Below the pieces are notes generated by a model that had not been told where the DNA came from, did not search any database, and saw only the letters and a list, made by a program, of their open reading frames with translations. DNA of 33,345 nt from contig JASEFB010000003.1 of assembly GCA_030019325.1 (NCBI GenBank), positions 1-33,345 on the forward strand, given 5' to 3'. This DNA is from an archaeon (GTDB lineage Archaea; Halobacteriota; Syntropharchaeia; Alkanophagales; Methanospirareceae). Position 1 is the stretch's first letter; each line of letters starts with the position of its first letter. This document shows positions 31,750-33,345 of this stretch, in pieces. A program made the position numbers and the translations under genes.

Positions 31750-32352
31750 ATGTCCGCTGAGGAAGGACCGACAAAGCTCTTCGTCGGTGGTCTGCACGGA
31801 AACGAAGGTCTGTACACAGCACCTATTCTTGAGCGTTTGGCGCAGGAGGAGATATACCTAGGAGAAGCGATAATTGTCCCCTGTTTGGTCGAATACAGCA
31901 GATACATCGGCGTTTTAGCCGAGGAATATTACCAGAGCAAAGAAGGTATGAACCTGCTTCTCCTCATCCAAGAATACAAGCCGAGTTTTTACTTCGAGCT
32001 GCACGCTTATGAAAAACCGTCATATTCACGCTTAACTGATCCTGAACGAGTGAAGAAGATAGGAGTTCCTCATTTTATTGACTTGGACGAGGGGATTCTC
32101 ATAGGGTCTATCGCACCTATTCTGAGGCGTAAATTCACCGAGCACGATTTTTGCATGACTATCGAGGTCCCGAAATGGAAATGCACGAACGAGAAGCTTA
32201 AAGAAAAAGTCCTGGAGGTTTTAAGAATAGGGCTAACGAAAGCGGATAGAGAAGAAGTGATGCACGAGTTCAGAATGAGGTACCCCCCGCAAATAAAAAT
32301 GGCTGAGCAGTTGTTCCACCAATACTACCGTAACAGGTTAAAGCCGTTTTAA
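31750..32352 (+). CDS. DUF2119 archaeal conserved protein (200 aa)
   Basis: The protein resembles DUF2119, found in methanogens and relatives, with no established function. Seen are TKLFVGGLHGNEGLYTAPIL near the start, YSRYIGVLAEEYYQSKEGMN, and FYFELHAYEKPSYSRL; the G-G-L-H-G-N-E element recalls a metallo-carboxypeptidase-like (M14) zinc site, and FELHAY could supply further ligands. No ribosome site precedes ATG 31750, and the first ~10-20 family residues may be missing. A separate out-of-frame ATG at 31700 gives MGFEEREDYGVKLYRL, which could be the lost N-terminus after a frameshift. Confidence 0.8.
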   Translation: MSAEEGPTKLFVGGLHGNEGLYTAPILERLAQEEIYLGEAIIVPCLVEYSRYIGVLAEEYYQSKEGMNLLLLIQEYKPSFYFELHAYEKPSYSRLTDPERVKKIGVPHFIDLDEGILIGSIAPILRRKFTEHDFCMTIEVPKWKCTNEKLKEKVLEVLRIGLTKADREEVMHEFRMRYPPQIKMAEQLFHQYYRNRLKPF

Positions 32353-32475
32353 GTGGTAATGAGCCGCTTGCTTCCATAAGTGGATAGGTTTTTATAAACT
32401 GCGGAATATAGGTTACTCAGCGTTTCACTCGAGAAACAACCGCAAAGAAACAGCGAACTTTAAGTGAGTAGAAAA

Positions 32476-33345
32476 ATGAGAGAAAAAGTGGCATTTAAAT
32501 GCTTAGTGCCAATGCTTATACTTGCGTTCCTTTTAATCTCAATACACCAATCTTGCGCTTACACTTCTTCTGATAAAACAGCACCACCAACATTGATCAT
32601 AACCGAAGTCTATCCAGACACTGCTACGAAAAACGAGCTGGACGAATACATTACAATAACCAACCCCTGCGTTCATCCTGTTGATATCGAAGGCTGGAGC
32701 ATAACAGATCATGAAGGAACAATCATATTCCCATTTTTTGAAGTCTATCAAAATCAAACAATATACGTAACGAGAAACGCTTCGGCATTCGTAGAGCAGA
32801 TGACCCTGACAAGTAAAGTCATTTATCCTAATTTTGAATACGGCTCGGACTCTGATCCAAAGGTTACTCAAATGCAGACCGAGGGAAGAGCATTTGTGTT
32901 GCGGAATACCGGTGATGAAGTAATACTGCGAGATAAAAGTGGACGAGAAGTGGATGTCGTGATATACGGGGACTCCTCCTACGAAGGAGCTGGTTGGCGT
33001 GGCGCGTCTTTAGAGAAACCGAGAGAAGGAATGATCTTGAGACGGAAGGATATTCAAGACACGAATCAGTGCGAAGACTGGCTTGTTCTTCCCTTTGGGA
33101 GTTCTTACCACGCACCAGAGAAATTCTCCCTATACAGCGATGTTACCGCTTTTGTCTCGCCTGATTGTAGTTTCTTCGTTCTGCAACGGGAGATAGAACA
33201 TGCCTCCTCCTCGTTGTACCTCAACCTGTATCAGTTTGAACATCCCTGCCTCATGGACGTTGTTGTGGATGCCTTAAATCGGGGCGTGAACGTGTATCTG
33301 CTGCTCGAAGGCAGTCCTGTTGGCGGAATCACTGATGAAGAGCGG
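32476..33345 (+). CDS. Secreted lamin-tail and phospholipase-D-like protein, cut by right edge
   Basis: ATG 32476 opens 290 codons without a stop to the end of the window. A hydrophobic signal peptide (FKCLVPMLILAFLLISIHQS) is followed by a lamin-tail-type beta domain (about residues 35-190: IITEVYPDT, NELDEYITITNPCVHPVDIE and GWSITDHEG, FVLRNTGDEVILRDKSG, VDVVIYGDS). Next comes a PLD-like domain beginning FVLQREIEHASSSLYLNLYQ, FEHPCLMDVVVDALNRGVNV, YLLLEG. The catalytic HKD motifs would lie beyond the edge. A TATA-like TTTTTATAAACT lies at about 32389-32399. Such proteins are secreted and may be nucleases or lipases; the activity is unproven. Confidence 0.75.
   Translation, partial: MREKVAFKCLVPMLILAFLLISIHQSCAYTSSDKTAPPTLIITEVYPDTATKNELDEYITITNPCVHPVDIEGWSITDHEGTIIFPFFEVYQNQTIYVTRNASAFVEQMTLTSKVIYPNFEYGSDSDPKVTQMQTEGRAFVLRNTGDEVILRDKSGREVDVVIYGDSSYEGAGWRGASLEKPREGMILRRKDIQDTNQCEDWLVLPFGSSYHAPEKFSLYSDVTAFVSPDCSFFVLQREIEHASSSLYLNLYQFEHPCLMDVVVDALNRGVNVYLLLEGSPVGGITDEER

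Overview
The window is archaeal and reads as a chromosomal fragment of a methane-metabolising euryarchaeote (Halobacteriota). Supporting genes are Sep-tRNA:Cys-tRNA synthase, beta-RFA-P synthase (tetrahydromethanopterin pathway), FtsZ, a Sec61-beta-type SecG, Pth2, DUF1464, DUF2119 and Mth938-like proteins, and a PGF-CTERM surface protein. Promoters carry archaeal TATA boxes (TTTAAATA/TTTATATA type) with GGAGGTGA-like ribosome sites. The gene mix and the many broken or mobile genes would fit an ANME-1/Methanophagales-type or related genome; that placement is inference.

Layout. (1) 1-2.8 kb: a cut-off HTH gene, a DUF1670 regulator-like pair, a PIN toxin-like nuclease and a radical SAM protein. 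(2) 3.0-5.2 kb: a PGF-CTERM secreted protein and SepCysS with an N-terminal extension. (3) 5.2-14.4 kb: a defence-type island, all on the minus strand. Its left part is a graveyard (methylase stub, intact HepT/MntA pair, two nucleotidyltransferase remnants). Its right part is a tight six-gene run: RadC, a 1162-residue nuclease-methylase-specificity protein with a fused MNT nucleotidyltransferase domain, a HEPN protein overlapping it, an unknown helical protein, an SPL-like radical SAM enzyme and TcmP. (4) 14.4-18.3 kb: small conserved genes, an acyltransferase stub, a 1.2-kb IS5-like element with target duplication and a frameshifted transposase, a Cys-rich protein and tRNA-Leu(UAG). (5) 18.5-22.7 kb: core genes ftsZ, DUF1464, beta-RFA-P synthase, SIMPL protein. 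(6) 22.8-25.3 kb: a 438-bp decayed or non-autonomous transposon with inverted ends and 8-bp target duplication, an operon of small membrane proteins plus an XRE regulator, and a possible structured RNA. (7) 25.4-28.5 kb: moaC, secG and valS, with a 45-bp double-hairpin repeat abutting moaC. (8) 28.7-33.3 kb: a STAND-like ATPase/TPR gene pair, pth2, a second copy of the 45-bp repeat, DUF2119, and a secreted lamin-tail/phospholipase-D-like gene cut by the right edge.

The most unusual elements are the restriction-modification protein fused to the antitoxin-like half of a HEPN/MNT module with its HEPN partner directly downstream, the surrounding six-gene operon, and the ATPase/TPR pair. Recognition of families is by eye from motifs; no search was run.
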